From positions 930,001 through 994,000 of the forward strand of contig NZ_CP097870.1 in the NCBI RefSeq assembly GCF_029223545.1: a stretch of 64,000 nucleotides of DNA. The letters run 5' to 3'. Each line of letters starts with the position of its first letter. Position 1 is the first letter of the stretch. Source of the DNA: Thauera sp. GDN1. GTDB taxonomy: Bacteria; Pseudomonadota; Gammaproteobacteria; Burkholderiales; Rhodocyclaceae. Below are positions 35,656 through 45,260 of the stretch, piece by piece. The translations under genes and the position numbers were made by a program. The notes under the pieces were generated by a model, which was given only the letters and a program-made list of their open reading frames with translations, was not told the origin of the DNA and searched no databases.

Positions 35656-36522
35656 ATGGATTTCCGCAACGGCAGGGAAAGTCGCAATGTCGAGGATCGA
35701 CGCGGGCAAGGCGGGCGAAGGCTGGGGGGCGGTGGCAAGATCGGCATCGGCACCATCGTGCTGGCGCTGATCGCGATGTATTTCGGCATCGATCCGAGCG
35801 TGGTGCTCAACACCTCCGAGGTCATGGCGCCGCCGGCGGTCGAGTCCACCCGGCCCGGCCAGCCGCGTCCGGCGGCCGAGGACGATATGGCGCGCTTCGT
35901 GGCGATGGTGCTGGCCGACACCGAGGACACCTGGGGGCCGATCTTCAAGGCCGGCGGCGCGCAATACCGGGAGCCGGCGATGGTGCTCTACACCGGCGCC
36001 ACCCGCAGCGCCTGCGGGGTCGGCCAGGCGGCGATGGGCCCGTTCTACTGCCCGGCCGACGGCAAGGTCTATCTCGACCTGTCCTTCTTCGACGAGCTCG
36101 GCAGCCGCTTCGGCGCGCCGGGGGATTTCGCCCAGGCCTACGTGATCGCACACGAGGTCGGGCACCACGTGCAGAACCTGCTCGGCATCTCCGACAAGGT
36201 GCAGCAGGCGCGCCAGCGCGTGTCCGAGCGTGAGGCCAACCTGCTGTCGGTGCGGCTCGAACTGCAGGCCGACTGTCTGGCCGGGGTGTGGGCGCATCAC
36301 GCCCATCGTTCGCGTCAGGTGCTGGAGGCCGGAGACGTGGAGGAAGGCCTGGCGGCCGCGAGCGCGGTCGGCGACGACCGCATGCAGAAGCAGGCCCAGG
36401 GCTACGCGGTGCCGGACAGCTTCACCCACGGCAGCGCGGCGCAGCGCGTGCGCTGGTTCCGCAACGGCCTGCAGAGCGGGGAACTGCGCAGCTGCGACAC
36501 GTTCTCGGTCGCCGCGCTCTGA
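35656..36522 (+). CDS. ypfJ: Neutral zinc metallopeptidase, YpfJ/KPN_02809 family
   Basis: A 288-residue membrane-anchored putative metallopeptidase. Charged, Gly/Arg-rich N-terminus; one transmembrane helix at about 29-48 (IGIGTIVLALIAMYFGID); extracytoplasmic domain with zinc motif HEVGHH (166-171) and a downstream acidic ligand region RLELQADCLAGVWAHH. Length normal for the family (about 285-300). ATG at 35656 is followed directly by the typical DFRNGRES opening. Function in the cell is not established for this family. Confidence 0.9.
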   Translation: MDFRNGRESRNVEDRRGQGGRRLGGGGKIGIGTIVLALIAMYFGIDPSVVLNTSEVMAPPAVESTRPGQPRPAAEDDMARFVAMVLADTEDTWGPIFKAGGAQYREPAMVLYTGATRSACGVGQAAMGPFYCPADGKVYLDLSFFDELGSRFGAPGDFAQAYVIAHEVGHHVQNLLGISDKVQQARQRVSEREANLLSVRLELQADCLAGVWAHHAHRSRQVLEAGDVEEGLAAASAVGDDRMQKQAQGYAVPDSFTHGSAAQRVRWFRNGLQSGELRSCDTFSVAAL

Positions 36523-36547
36523 GCGCGGATCCGGAGACGGAAACGAA

Positions 36548-36577
36548 GGAGGGCAGGCCCGCAAGGACCTGCCCTCC
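36548..36577. terminator. Bidirectional terminator between the metallopeptidase and VOC genes
   Basis: GGAGGGCAGG (36548-36557) / CCTGCCCTCC (36568-36577), perfect 10-bp stem, 10-nt loop, in a 73-base convergent gap. Confidence 0.8.
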
Positions 36578-36595
36578 TCACGTCGGGCGCGTGTC

Positions 36596-37075
36596 TCAGT
36601 TGCCGGCGAGGCGGGTGAAGGCGTCGACCACTTCCTTCGGGGCCTGCACCAGCTCGACCAGCACGCCTTCGCCACCGATCGGGAACTCGTCGTTGCCCTT
36701 GGGGTGCAGGAAGGTGATGTCGAAGCCGGCCGCGCCGCGGCGGATGCCGCCCGGGGCGAAGCGCACGCCGTTGGCGCTGAGCCATTCCACCGCCTTGGGC
36801 AGGTCGTCCACCCACAGGCCGACGTGGTTGAGCGGGGTGGTGTGCACCGCCGGCTTCTTCTCGGGGTCGAGGGGCTGCATCAGGTCCACCTCGACCTTGA
36901 ACGGGCCGCTGCCCATGGCGCAGATGTCCTCGTCCACGTTCTCGCGTTCGGAGACGAAATTGCCGGTGACTTCGAGGCCGAGCATGTCGACCCACAGGGT
37001 CTTGAGCTTTTCCTTGCTCGGGCCGCCGATGGCGATCTGCTGGATGCCGAGGATCTTGAACGGGCGTTGGGACAT
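36596..37075 (-). CDS. VOC-superfamily protein, possible methylmalonyl-CoA epimerase-like
   Basis: A 159-residue glyoxalase-fold protein with two beta-alpha-beta-beta-beta modules: module one from [12 protein letters not shown], module two from [18 protein letters not shown]. Candidate metal ligands are Q13/Q12 region, H84 in PLNHVGLWV, and E141 in VLVELVQAP. It lies 7 kb from mcm and 4 kb from icmF, so methylmalonyl-CoA epimerase is an attractive guess, but the insert between modules and lack of an operon link leave other lyases or dioxygenases possible. Confidence concerns the fold, not the reaction. Confidence 0.7.
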   Translation of the reverse strand: MSQRPFKILGIQQIAIGGPSKEKLKTLWVDMLGLEVTGNFVSERENVDEDICAMGSGPFKVEVDLMQPLDPEKKPAVHTTPLNHVGLWVDDLPKAVEWLSANGVRFAPGGIRRGAAGFDITFLHPKGNDEFPIGGEGVLVELVQAPKEVVDAFTRLAGN

Positions 37076-37175
37076 GGCAGCTTCCTGGTTGGCTGAAGTT
37101 AAGAATGCATAATTATAGCCAGCGAGGCGGCAGAAGTGCGCGGCACGCGCGCACCGTATGTCGTCCCGCAGCCCG

Positions 37176-37904
37176 TCACTTCCATTCGACCTGGGCCGAG
37201 AACAGGTAGCCCGCGCCGTACACCGTCTTGATCAGGCGCGGATTGTGCGGATCGTCGTCGAGCTTGCGGCGCAGGCGCGAGATGCGCACGTCGATGCTGC
37301 GGTCGAAGGGATCGACGTCGCGCTCGCCGAGCAGCTGCTCGCGCGACAGGATCTTGTTCGGCCGGCGCAGCAGGGTGGAGAGCAGCCCGGCCTCGGCCGC
37401 CGACAGCGAGATCTCGCGCCCGTCGGGCGCGGTCAGGGCGTGGCGGCTGACGTCGAACGTCCAGCCGGCGAAGCGCGCGCTGTTGCGTTCGCTTGCCGCC
37501 TCGGCTGCGGGCGCACGCTGGTAGCGGCGCAGGATCGAGCGCACCCGCGCGACCAGCTCGCGCGGCTCGAAGGGCTTGACGATGTAATCGTCCGCGCCGA
37601 GCTCGAGGCCGAGCACGCGGTCGGTGACGTCGTTGCGTCCGGTCAGGATCAGCACCGCGCAGGGACTGCCGTCCTGCAGTTCGCGCACCACCTGCATGCC
37701 ATCCATATCGGGCAGACCGAGGTCGACGATGCACAGGTCGGGCGGTGACTGGCGCGCGCGTGCGAGCAACTGGCGGCCGGTGCCCACGTGTTCGCAGCGG
37801 AAGCCGTACTCGCCCAGGCTCATGCAGATCAGGCGCGCGATCTCCGCGTCGTCCTCGAGGACGTACAGGATGGGCTGGGACATCTCGGACGGGCTCAGGG
37901 GCAT
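37176..37904 (-). CDS. OmpR-family response regulator
   Basis: A 242-residue receiver plus winged-helix regulator. Receiver at 10-125: acidic pair E17/D18, phosphoacceptor D61 ([12 protein letters not shown]), conserved K110 (YIVKPFEP). Output domain at about 145-238 ([15 protein letters not shown], then [10 protein letters not shown]). Start set at ATG 37904 because AAGGAGG lies 10 bases upstream; it overlaps the histidine kinase stop by 10 bases. An internal ATG (37883) lacks such a site. Partner of the upstream hybrid kinase. Confidence 0.9.
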   Translation of the reverse strand: MPLSPSEMSQPILYVLEDDAEIARLICMSLGEYGFRCEHVGTGRQLLARARQSPPDLCIVDLGLPDMDGMQVVRELQDGSPCAVLILTGRNDVTDRVLGLELGADDYIVKPFEPRELVARVRSILRRYQRAPAAEAASERNSARFAGWTFDVSRHALTAPDGREISLSAAEAGLLSTLLRRPNKILSREQLLGERDVDPFDRSIDVRISRLRRKLDDDPHNPRLIKTVYGAGYLFSAQVEWK

Positions 37905-39982
37905 TGTGGCGGGGCCTCCTTGGCGGGTGTGGCATTGAGCAGGGTGGAAAGTACGGCAGCGAGCGCCTGCTGGTCGAAGGGCTTGCGCAGTGTGGGCACG
38001 TCGTCGGGCAGGCCTTCGATCGGGCTGCTGTCGCTGGCGTAGCCGGTGACGAGCAGGATCGGCAGCTGCGGGCGGAGCGCGCGTGCGCGCCGTGCGAGTT
38101 CGCGTCCGCCGATGCCGCCCGGCATCACCGTGTCGCTGACCAGCAGGGCGATGTCGTCGATGTTCTCGAGCAGGGCGAGGGCCTCGACGCCGTCGGCCGC
38201 CTCGATGACTGGATAGCCGAGCCCGGTCAGCTGCATGCGCAGGACCTTGCGCACCTCCGGCTCGTCCTCGACCAGCAGCACCGGACCGTCGAGCGCCGGC
38301 TGCAGGGCGGGCCCGATGTGCAGGGGAGCGGCGCTGCGTTCGTGGGGATCCGCGACCGGCAGCACGAAGCGCACATGGGTGCCGAGCCCCGGCGTGCTGC
38401 GGATGCGCACGTTGCCGCCCGACTGGCGCACGAAGCCATACACCATCGACAGCCCCAGCCCGCTGCCGCCACCGAAGGGCTTGGTGGTGAAGAAGGGCTC
38501 GAACACGCGCTGCAGAACGGCGGGCTCGATGCCCTTACCGGTGTCGCCGACGTCGATCTGCACGTAGTCGCCTGGCGGCACCTCGCCGACCCTGGCGAGC
38601 GCCGGATCGAGGTGGCGCAGCACCACCGCGATCGTCAGCTCGCCGCCTTCGGGCATGGCGTCGCGGGCGTTGATCGCGAGGTTGAGGATCGCGTTCTCGA
38701 GCTGGTGCGGATCGGCCAGCGCATGCAGGGGGGCGTCGGGCAGGCGCAGGTGGATGCGGATCGTCTCGCCCAGCGTGCGCGCGAGCAGGTGGGTCATGTT
38801 GCGCACCAGCGCGCCGACCTCCACCGCCGTCGGTTCCAGCGTCTGGCGGCGGGAAAAGGTGAGGAGGCGGCGGATCAGCTCGGCGCCGCGGCGGGCGGCC
38901 TGCAGCGAGGGGTCGACGAACTCCGCGCCGGTGCCGCTGCCGATGCGTTGCTGGAGTGCGGAGAGGTTGCCGATGATGATGGTGAGCAGGTTGTTGAAGT
39001 CGTGGGCGAGGCCGCCGGTGAGCTGGCCCACCGCCTCCATCTTCTGTGCCTGCACCAGCGCGGCCTGGCTGGCCTTCTGTTCGGTGATGTCGATCGACAT
39101 CACGAAGAAACCGACCGTGAGTCCCTCGGGCGTGCGTTCGGGCACCAGCACGCTGCGCGCGTGTACGGTCTGACCGTTGGCGAGCTGGCGCGCGTATTCG
39201 TAGCTCACCTGCTCGCCCTGGCGGGCGCGATCGAGGTGTGGGTGGATCTGCTCGTAGGTCTCGTCACCGAGGACCTCGCGGATGCTGCGCCCCGGGATCG
39301 CATCCTTGGTCAGCCCGAACCAGTCGGCATAGCCCTTGTTGGCGAAGCGGTAGATCTCGTCGTGGTCGATGTAGGCGATCAGCGCCGGGATCGAGTCGAT
39401 GATCAGCTGCAGCCGGTTCTCGCTGCGGCGCAGCGCCGCGGCGATGTCATCGATCTCGATGTTGGCCTGGGCGAGGCGCGCATTGGCGGCTTCGAGCTCG
39501 GCGGTGCGTTCGCGCACGCGGGCTTCGAGCTGGGCGTTCTGCTGCTCGATGACCTCGGCGTAGCGGCGCTGCTCGGTGATGTCGGTCCACAGCGACACGA
39601 AGCCGAGGTTGGGGATCGGTACGCCGCGCACCGCCAGAATGCGGCCATTGGGGCGGGCGCGCTCGACGTAGTGCGGCTGGAAGCTGCGCGCGGCGGCGAC
39701 ACGCTGGCGCACCAGGGTGTCGACGTCGCCCGGGCCGTATTCGCCGCGCTCGGCGTTGAAGCGCGCGAAATCCTCGAAGGGAGTGCCGACGCGCACCATC
39801 GACTCCGGAAAATCGAGCAGGCGCAGCATGGCCTTGTTCCAGGTCACCAGCTTGGGCGTGGCGTCGAATACCGCGATCGCCTGGTCGAGCAGATCCAGTC
39901 CGGCGAGCAGCAGGTCGTAGCGCCGACGCTGCTCGGGCGACAGGGCGGTATAGGGCATGCCTTCCTGTTCGGCTTTCGCCAT
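37895..39982 (-). CDS. Soluble hybrid histidine kinase (two PAS, HisKA, ATPase, receiver)
   Basis: A 695-residue cytosolic sensor with no transmembrane helix. Order: PAS_7-type domain at about 20-135, coiled coil at 140-185, second PAS at 187-300, HisKA with GGLAHDFNN (H327), ATPase domain with N box (LNLAINARDAM), DVGDTGKGI and GGSGLGLSMVYGF, then a C-terminal receiver at 565-690 with D617 (LLVSDTVMPGG). Signal is likely intracellular (redox, small ligand or a soluble partner). It can phosphorylate its own receiver and the OmpR-type regulator encoded next, overlapping by 10 bases. Start at 39982 chosen; a longer version starts at 40027 without a ribosome site. Confidence 0.88.
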   Translation of the reverse strand: MAKAEQEGMPYTALSPEQRRRYDLLLAGLDLLDQAIAVFDATPKLVTWNKAMLRLLDFPESMVRVGTPFEDFARFNAERGEYGPGDVDTLVRQRVAAARSFQPHYVERARPNGRILAVRGVPIPNLGFVSLWTDITEQRRYAEVIEQQNAQLEARVRERTAELEAANARLAQANIEIDDIAAALRRSENRLQLIIDSIPALIAYIDHDEIYRFANKGYADWFGLTKDAIPGRSIREVLGDETYEQIHPHLDRARQGEQVSYEYARQLANGQTVHARSVLVPERTPEGLTVGFFVMSIDITEQKASQAALVQAQKMEAVGQLTGGLAHDFNNLLTIIIGNLSALQQRIGSGTGAEFVDPSLQAARRGAELIRRLLTFSRRQTLEPTAVEVGALVRNMTHLLARTLGETIRIHLRLPDAPLHALADPHQLENAILNLAINARDAMPEGGELTIAVVLRHLDPALARVGEVPPGDYVQIDVGDTGKGIEPAVLQRVFEPFFTTKPFGGGSGLGLSMVYGFVRQSGGNVRIRSTPGLGTHVRFVLPVADPHERSAAPLHIGPALQPALDGPVLLVEDEPEVRKVLRMQLTGLGYPVIEAADGVEALALLENIDDIALLVSDTVMPGGIGGRELARRARALRPQLPILLVTGYASDSSPIEGLPDDVPTLRKPFDQQALAAVLSTLLNATPAKEAPPQCP

Positions 39983-40151
39983 CGGTGGCGGTCTCCAGCT
40001 TCGTATTTGTCGGTGCGATCTTTGCACAAAGACCGGCTGCGGGGCAGCGCGGTTTTCCCTCGCGCGGCGGATGGTGGCGAATACATGACGTTGACGTCAA
40101 CGGAGTGTGTCTCCGAGCGCCTTCCAGGGCCGTGCTGGGCAGGTCGTGCGA

Positions 40152-41264
40152 TCAGGCGTCCGGCGTCTGCTGCTCGTCCGTGCGCGCAGAGGAGGGTTGG
40201 TGCTGCGCCAGTTGCTGGCGGAAGCGCTCCGGCGACACCCCGGACCAGGACACGAAGGCGCGGTAGAAGGTCGAGGTGTCCGCGTAGCCGAGGTCGGCGG
40301 CGATGCGCGCGATCGACTGCGTGGTCTTGGTCAGGCGGGCGTAGGCGATGTCCCGCCGGGTGGCCTCCTTGATGGTGCGGAAGCTCGCACCTTCTTCCTC
40401 CAGCCGGCGGTGCAGGGTGCGTGGCGACAGGTGCAGCCGGTCCGCCACCTCCTCGAGCGCGAGGTTGGTCGGCAGGGCGGCGCGCAGCAGGTCGCGGACG
40501 CGGAACACCATCTCGCGGTCGCGCCGGTACAGCATGGTGATCTTGCCCGGGGCGCCGTCGAGGAATCCGGCGAGCGCGGCGTCGTCGCGGCGCAGCGGCA
40601 GGTCGAGCAGGTTGGCCTGCAGGCGGGCGGCCAGGCGCGCAGCCTCGAAGCTCGAATGCTCGGTGTACACCAGCGCGTAGTCGTCGGCGTGGGGCGGGCG
40701 GGCGTAGGGGAAGGCGACCGCGTCCAGCGCCAGGCCACGGCCGACGAACCAGCTCGCCACCCCGTGCAGCAGGCGCAGCAGCCATTCGTAGGCGAACACC
40801 CGCGCCGGCGCATCGCGCGCCTCGCCGAGGCTGCCCGCGTCGTCGATCACGAGTTCGGCGCGCGGGCCGTTGCGCTGCAGTTCGATGCGGAAGGCCGGGA
40901 GCACGATGCGCAGGAAGCGGATCGCGCGCGCAAGCGCTTCGCCGAGCGTGGGCGCACCCAGCATCGCGCGGCACAGGAACTCGAAACTGCCCGCCGGCAT
41001 GGCTTGCGGCAGCAGGCCGAAGGCTTCGTCATCGAGCGCTTCGACGCACAGGTTGTAGAGCAGGGCGTAGCGCTCGACCGGGATCCGGCTGGCCGCATCT
41101 GCAATGTCGATGCCTGCGCGCGCCAGCAGCGGGGCGGGGTCCTGGCCGCGCCGGACGAGGCCGGCGAGCATGCCGGTGACGAAACCGGGGGCGACCGTGG
41201 CGCGGCCGCGGCGCGGGCGGCTTGCGCCGGGTGCGGGCTTGGTCGGCATCGAGGGGCTGGGCAT
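40152..41264 (-). CDS. AraC-family regulator with arabinose-binding-like N-terminal domain
   Basis: Regulator of about 370 residues: ligand domain of the AraC_binding_2/PF12625 type (starting [20 protein letters not shown]) followed by a C-terminal AraC double helix-turn-helix ([21 protein letters not shown] and [20 protein letters not shown]). Start is uncertain: ATGs at 41381, 41333, 41264 and 41249 are in frame and none has a convincing ribosome site; 41264 gives the usual family length. Divergent from icmF across a short gap, so it probably controls icmF (inference). The longer starts would extend it close to the icmF promoter. Confidence 0.85.
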   Translation of the reverse strand: MPSPSMPTKPAPGASRPRRGRATVAPGFVTGMLAGLVRRGQDPAPLLARAGIDIADAASRIPVERYALLYNLCVEALDDEAFGLLPQAMPAGSFEFLCRAMLGAPTLGEALARAIRFLRIVLPAFRIELQRNGPRAELVIDDAGSLGEARDAPARVFAYEWLLRLLHGVASWFVGRGLALDAVAFPYARPPHADDYALVYTEHSSFEAARLAARLQANLLDLPLRRDDAALAGFLDGAPGKITMLYRRDREMVFRVRDLLRAALPTNLALEEVADRLHLSPRTLHRRLEEEGASFRTIKEATRRDIAYARLTKTTQSIARIAADLGYADTSTFYRAFVSWSGVSPERFRQQLAQHQPSSARTDEQQTPDA

Positions 41265-41477
41265 CGGCAGGAGCGGTGCCGTCGCGTTTCCCTGCGGCAC
41301 ACGGCGATGAGGATTCGGAATGCCGGATCGCATTATGGGGGCGACGACCCTGGACAAGGTATCGATTGGCGGATTTTGCATGATCGGCGTCCGCAAGCGC
41401 AATGGCAATCGGGTTCGCAGGCTTCTAAGATTGCAGAGTTAGCCCATTGGCCCCCTATCCAACCGGAGACGACCGAC

Positions 41478-44400
41478 ATGACCGACCTGAGCGTTGCGCA
41501 CAAGCTCTCGCCCTACAAGCCGAAGAACAAGGTGCGTTTCGTCACCGCAGCGGCGCTGTTCGATGGCCACGACGCCTCGATCAACATCATGCGTCGCATC
41601 CTGCAGTCGACCGGCTCCGAGGTCATCCACCTCGGCCACAACCGCTCGGTCGGCGAGATCGTCAATGCCGCGCTGCAGGAAGACGTGCAGGGCATCGCGA
41701 TCACCAGCTACCAGGGCGGCCACGTCGAGTTCTTCAAGTACATGATCGACCTGCTCAAGGCCAACGGTGGCGAGAACATCAAGGTCTTCGGCGGCGGTGG
41801 CGGCGTGATCGTGCCGGCCGAGATCAAGGAGCTGCACGAATACGGCGTCACCCACATCTTCTCGCCGGAAGACGGTGCCAAGATGGGCCTGCAGGGCATG
41901 ATCAACAGTGTCGTCGAGCGCTGCGACGTCGACGTCACCAAGGCCGCGCCGCAGAAGGCCGACGCGGTGCTCAAGGCGCTCGCCGCGGGTGACCGTCGCG
42001 CGCTGGCGCAGATCATCACCGCGCTCGAGAACGGCGGCTATGGCGACGACGTCAAGAAGGCGCTGATCGACGCCGCGGCCAAGACCAAGGTCCCGACCCT
42101 GGGCATCACCGGCACCGGCGGCGCGGGCAAGTCCTCGCTGACCGACGAGCTGGTGCGCCGCTTCCGCCTCGACCAGGACGACAGGCTCAAGCTCGCCATC
42201 GTCTCCATCGACCCCTCGCGCAAGCGCACCGGCGGCGCGCTGCTCGGCGACCGCATCCGCATGAACGCGATCGAGCACGCCAACATCTACATGCGCTCGC
42301 TCGCCACCCGCGACACCGGCTCGGAAGTCTCCGCCGCGCTGCCCGAGGTCATCGCCGCGTGCAAGCTCGCGGGCTTCGACCTGGTCATCGTCGAGACCTC
42401 GGGCATCGGCCAGGGCAACGCCGCGATCGTGCCCTTCGTCGACCTGTCGCTGTACGTGATGACCCCCGAGTTCGGCGCCGCCAGCCAGCTCGAGAAGATC
42501 GACATGCTCGACTTCGCGGACTTCGTCGCCATCAACAAGTTCGACCGCAAGGGCGCGCAGGACGCGCTGCGCGACGTGGCCAAGCAGTACCAGCGCAACC
42601 GCGAGCTGTTCAACCAGCGTCCCGAAGAGATGCCGGTGTTCGGTACCATGGCCGCGCGCTTCAACGACGACGGCGTCACCGCGCTCTACCAGGCGGTGCT
42701 GCCCGCGCTGGTGGGCAAGGGCCTCAAGGCCGCCAAGAGCAAGCTGCCGGTGGTCAAGGTGCGGGCCTCGTCCGAAGGTCGCGCCATCGTCCCCGCCGAG
42801 CGCATCCGCTACCTGGCCGAGATCGCCGACACCGTGCGCGGCTATCACAAGCACATCGAGCAGCAGGCCCGCGTCGCGCGCGAGCGTCAGTCGCTGAAGA
42901 TCGCCAAGGGCCTGTTCGAGCAGTGCGGCAAGGATGCCGGCTCGTTTGCCGAGCTGATCGACTGGAAGGACGGCGAGCTGACCCCGGCGGCGAAGAAGCT
43001 GCTCGAGCAGTGGCCGACCGAGAAGGCCCTGTACGCCGCCGACGAGTACGTGGTGAAGATCCGCGACAAGGAGATCCGCACCCAGCTCACCCACACCTCG
43101 CTGTCGGGTAGCAAGATCCGCAAGGTCGCGCTGCCCAACTTCGAGGACGAAGGCGAGACGCTCAAGTTCCTGATGAAGGAGAACGTCCCCGGCTCCTTCC
43201 CCTACACCGCCGGCGTGTTCGCGTTCAAGCGCGAGGGCGAGGACCCGACCCGCATGTTCGCGGGCGAGGGCGACGCCTTCCGCACCAACCGCCGCTTCAA
43301 GAAGGTGTCCGAAGGCATGCCGGCGCATCGCCTGTCGACCGCCTTCGACTCGGTGACCCTGTACGGCTGCGACCCCGACCTGCGTCCGGACATCTACGGC
43401 AAGATCGGCAACTCCGGCGTGTCGATCGCCACCCTCGACGACATGAAGGTGCTGTACGACGGCTTCGACCTGTGCGCGCCGACCACCTCGGTGTCGATGA
43501 CGATCAACGGCCCGGCGCCGATCATCCTCGCCTTCTTCTTCAACACCGCGCTCGACCAGCAGATCGCCAAGTTCAAGGCCGACAACGGCCGCGATCCGAC
43601 CGAGGACGAGTACGCCAAGATCAAGGCGTGGACGCTGTCGACCGTGCGCGGCACCGTGCAGGCCGACATCCTGAAGGAAGACCAGGGCCAGAACACCTGC
43701 ATCTTCAGCACCGAGTTCGCGCTCAAGATGATGGGCGACATTCAGGAGTTCTTCGTCCATAACAAGGTGCAGAACTTCTACTCGGTGTCGATCTCGGGCT
43801 ACCACATCGCCGAGGCCGGCGCGAACCCGATCTCGCAGCTCGCGTTCACGCTGTCGAACGGCTTCACCTACGTCGAGTCCTACCTCGCGCGCGGCATGCA
43901 CATCGACGACTTCGCGCCCAACCTGTCGTTCTTCTTCAGCAACGGCATGGACCCGGAGTACTCGGTGATCGGCCGCGTCGCCCGCCGCATCTGGGCGGTG
44001 GCGATGAAGAACAAGTACGGTGCCAACGAGCGCAGCCAGAAGCTGAAGTACCACGTGCAGACCTCGGGCCGCTCGCTGCACGCGCAGGAGATGGACTTCA
44101 ACGACATCCGCACCACGCTGCAGGCGCTGATCGCGATCTACGACAACTGCAACTCGCTGCACACCAACGCCTACGACGAGGCGATCACCACGCCGACCGA
44201 AGAGTCCGTGCGTCGTGCGATGGCGATCCAGCTGATCATCAACCGCGAGTGGGGCCTGGCCAAGAACGAGAACCCGAACCAGGGCGCCTTCATCATCGAG
44301 GAACTCACCGACCTCGTCGAAGAGGCGGTGCTCAAGGAGTTCGAGGCCATCGCTTCCCGCGGCGGCGTGCTCGGCGCGATGGAAACGGGCTACCAGCGCG

Positions 44401-44744
44401 GCAAGATCCAGGAGGAGTCGCTCTACTACGAGCACAAGAAGCACGACGGCTCCTACCCGATCATCGGCGTGAACACCTTCCTCAACCCGAAGGGCCAGGC
44501 GCAGCAGGAGATCGAGCTCGCGCGTTCGACCGAGGAAGAAAAGCAGGGCCAGCTCAAGCGCCTCGCCGACTTCCACGCCCGCAACAAGGCCGAGGCGCCC
44601 AAGTGGCAGGCCAGGCTGCAGCAGGCGGTCATCGACAACACCAACGTCTTCGAGGTGCTGGTCGACGCGGTGCGCTACTGCTCGCTGGGCCAGATCACCG
44701 ACGCGCTGTACAAGGTCGGCGGCCAGTATCGCCGCAGCATGTAA
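41478..44744 (+). CDS. icmF: Fused isobutyryl-CoA mutase IcmF (B12 domain, GTPase, mutase)
   Basis: Adenosylcobalamin-dependent interconversion of isobutyryl-CoA and n-butyryl-CoA; Cupriavidus IcmF also acts on pivalyl/isovaleryl-CoA. 1088 residues: N-terminal B12-binding domain (about 18-150) with DGH at 29-31 as cobalt-ligand site, a MeaB-like GTPase (about 185-450) with P-loop GTGGAGKSS (212-220) and NKFD, then the mutase domain (about 540-1080). The specificity residues differ from methylmalonyl-CoA mutase in the expected way: F594 (RMFAGE) in place of Tyr, and Q738 (GQNTCIF) in place of Arg. ATG at 41478 follows GGAGAC. Single gene unit with terminator. Confidence 0.95.
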   Translation: MTDLSVAHKLSPYKPKNKVRFVTAAALFDGHDASINIMRRILQSTGSEVIHLGHNRSVGEIVNAALQEDVQGIAITSYQGGHVEFFKYMIDLLKANGGENIKVFGGGGGVIVPAEIKELHEYGVTHIFSPEDGAKMGLQGMINSVVERCDVDVTKAAPQKADAVLKALAAGDRRALAQIITALENGGYGDDVKKALIDAAAKTKVPTLGITGTGGAGKSSLTDELVRRFRLDQDDRLKLAIVSIDPSRKRTGGALLGDRIRMNAIEHANIYMRSLATRDTGSEVSAALPEVIAACKLAGFDLVIVETSGIGQGNAAIVPFVDLSLYVMTPEFGAASQLEKIDMLDFADFVAINKFDRKGAQDALRDVAKQYQRNRELFNQRPEEMPVFGTMAARFNDDGVTALYQAVLPALVGKGLKAAKSKLPVVKVRASSEGRAIVPAERIRYLAEIADTVRGYHKHIEQQARVARERQSLKIAKGLFEQCGKDAGSFAELIDWKDGELTPAAKKLLEQWPTEKALYAADEYVVKIRDKEIRTQLTHTSLSGSKIRKVALPNFEDEGETLKFLMKENVPGSFPYTAGVFAFKREGEDPTRMFAGEGDAFRTNRRFKKVSEGMPAHRLSTAFDSVTLYGCDPDLRPDIYGKIGNSGVSIATLDDMKVLYDGFDLCAPTTSVSMTINGPAPIILAFFFNTALDQQIAKFKADNGRDPTEDEYAKIKAWTLSTVRGTVQADILKEDQGQNTCIFSTEFALKMMGDIQEFFVHNKVQNFYSVSISGYHIAEAGANPISQLAFTLSNGFTYVESYLARGMHIDDFAPNLSFFFSNGMDPEYSVIGRVARRIWAVAMKNKYGANERSQKLKYHVQTSGRSLHAQEMDFNDIRTTLQALIAIYDNCNSLHTNAYDEAITTPTEESVRRAMAIQLIINREWGLAKNENPNQGAFIIEELTDLVEEAVLKEFEAIASRGGVLGAMETGYQRGKIQEESLYYEHKKHDGSYPIIGVNTFLNPKGQAQQEIELARSTEEEKQGQLKRLADFHARNKAEAPKWQARLQQAVIDNTNVFEVLVDAVRYCSLGQITDALYKVGGQYRRSM

Positions 44745-44780
44745 GCGGAATCAGGTTCCTCCCCCTCTCCCAACTGGGAC

Positions 44781-44806
44781 ACGGCGCTTCGGCGCCGTTT
44801 TTTTTC
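44781..44806 (+). terminator. Intrinsic terminator of icmF
   Basis: ACGGCGC-TTCG-GCGCCGT followed by a run of about eight T. Textbook form with a UUCG tetraloop. Confidence 0.95.
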
Positions 44807-44849
44807 GGCGCTAGAATGGCTGCTCTTCAGCCTCCGGCGCCGACCTGCG

Positions 44850-45260
44850 ATGAACCTCACGACTCCCGCGCTGCTGTTCCCGGCGATCTCGCTGCTGCTG
44901 CTCGCGTACACCAACCGCTTCCTGACCCTGGCGCAGGTCATCCGCCAGCTCAACGCCTCGGCCGACCGCAGCGCGCCGCTGGTGCAGTGTCAGTTGCCCG
45001 GCCTCAAGCGGCGGATCACGCTGACCCAGTACATGCAGGGCTTCGGGGTGCTGAGCTTCCTGTTGTGCGCGTTGTCGATGTTCGCGCTGTTCCTGGAGGC
45101 GCAGGTGACCGGGCAGCTGATGTTCGGCGCGAGCATCCTGACGCTTGCCCTGTCGCTGGTGTTGTCGCTGGTCGAGGTGCTGATCTCGACCGAGGCGCTG
45201 TCGGTCGTGGTCAAGGACCTCGAGCAGGCGGCGCGGCCGGCGGAGGTCAGCGGCTCGTGA
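44850..45260 (+). CDS. DUF2721 membrane protein
   Basis: A 136-residue inner-membrane protein. Helix one at 5-25 (TPALLFPAISLLLLAYTNRFLTL), a soluble segment LPGLKRRITL, then two long helices at 60-85 and 90-115 (YMQGFGVLSFLLCALSMFALFL; MFGASILTLALSLVLSLVEVLIS). This arrangement is typical of DUF2721; function unknown. Its last 14 bases overlap, tail to tail, the end of the OmpA-type gene. Confidence 0.8.
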   Translation: MNLTTPALLFPAISLLLLAYTNRFLTLAQVIRQLNASADRSAPLVQCQLPGLKRRITLTQYMQGFGVLSFLLCALSMFALFLEAQVTGQLMFGASILTLALSLVLSLVEVLISTEALSVVVKDLEQAARPAEVSGS

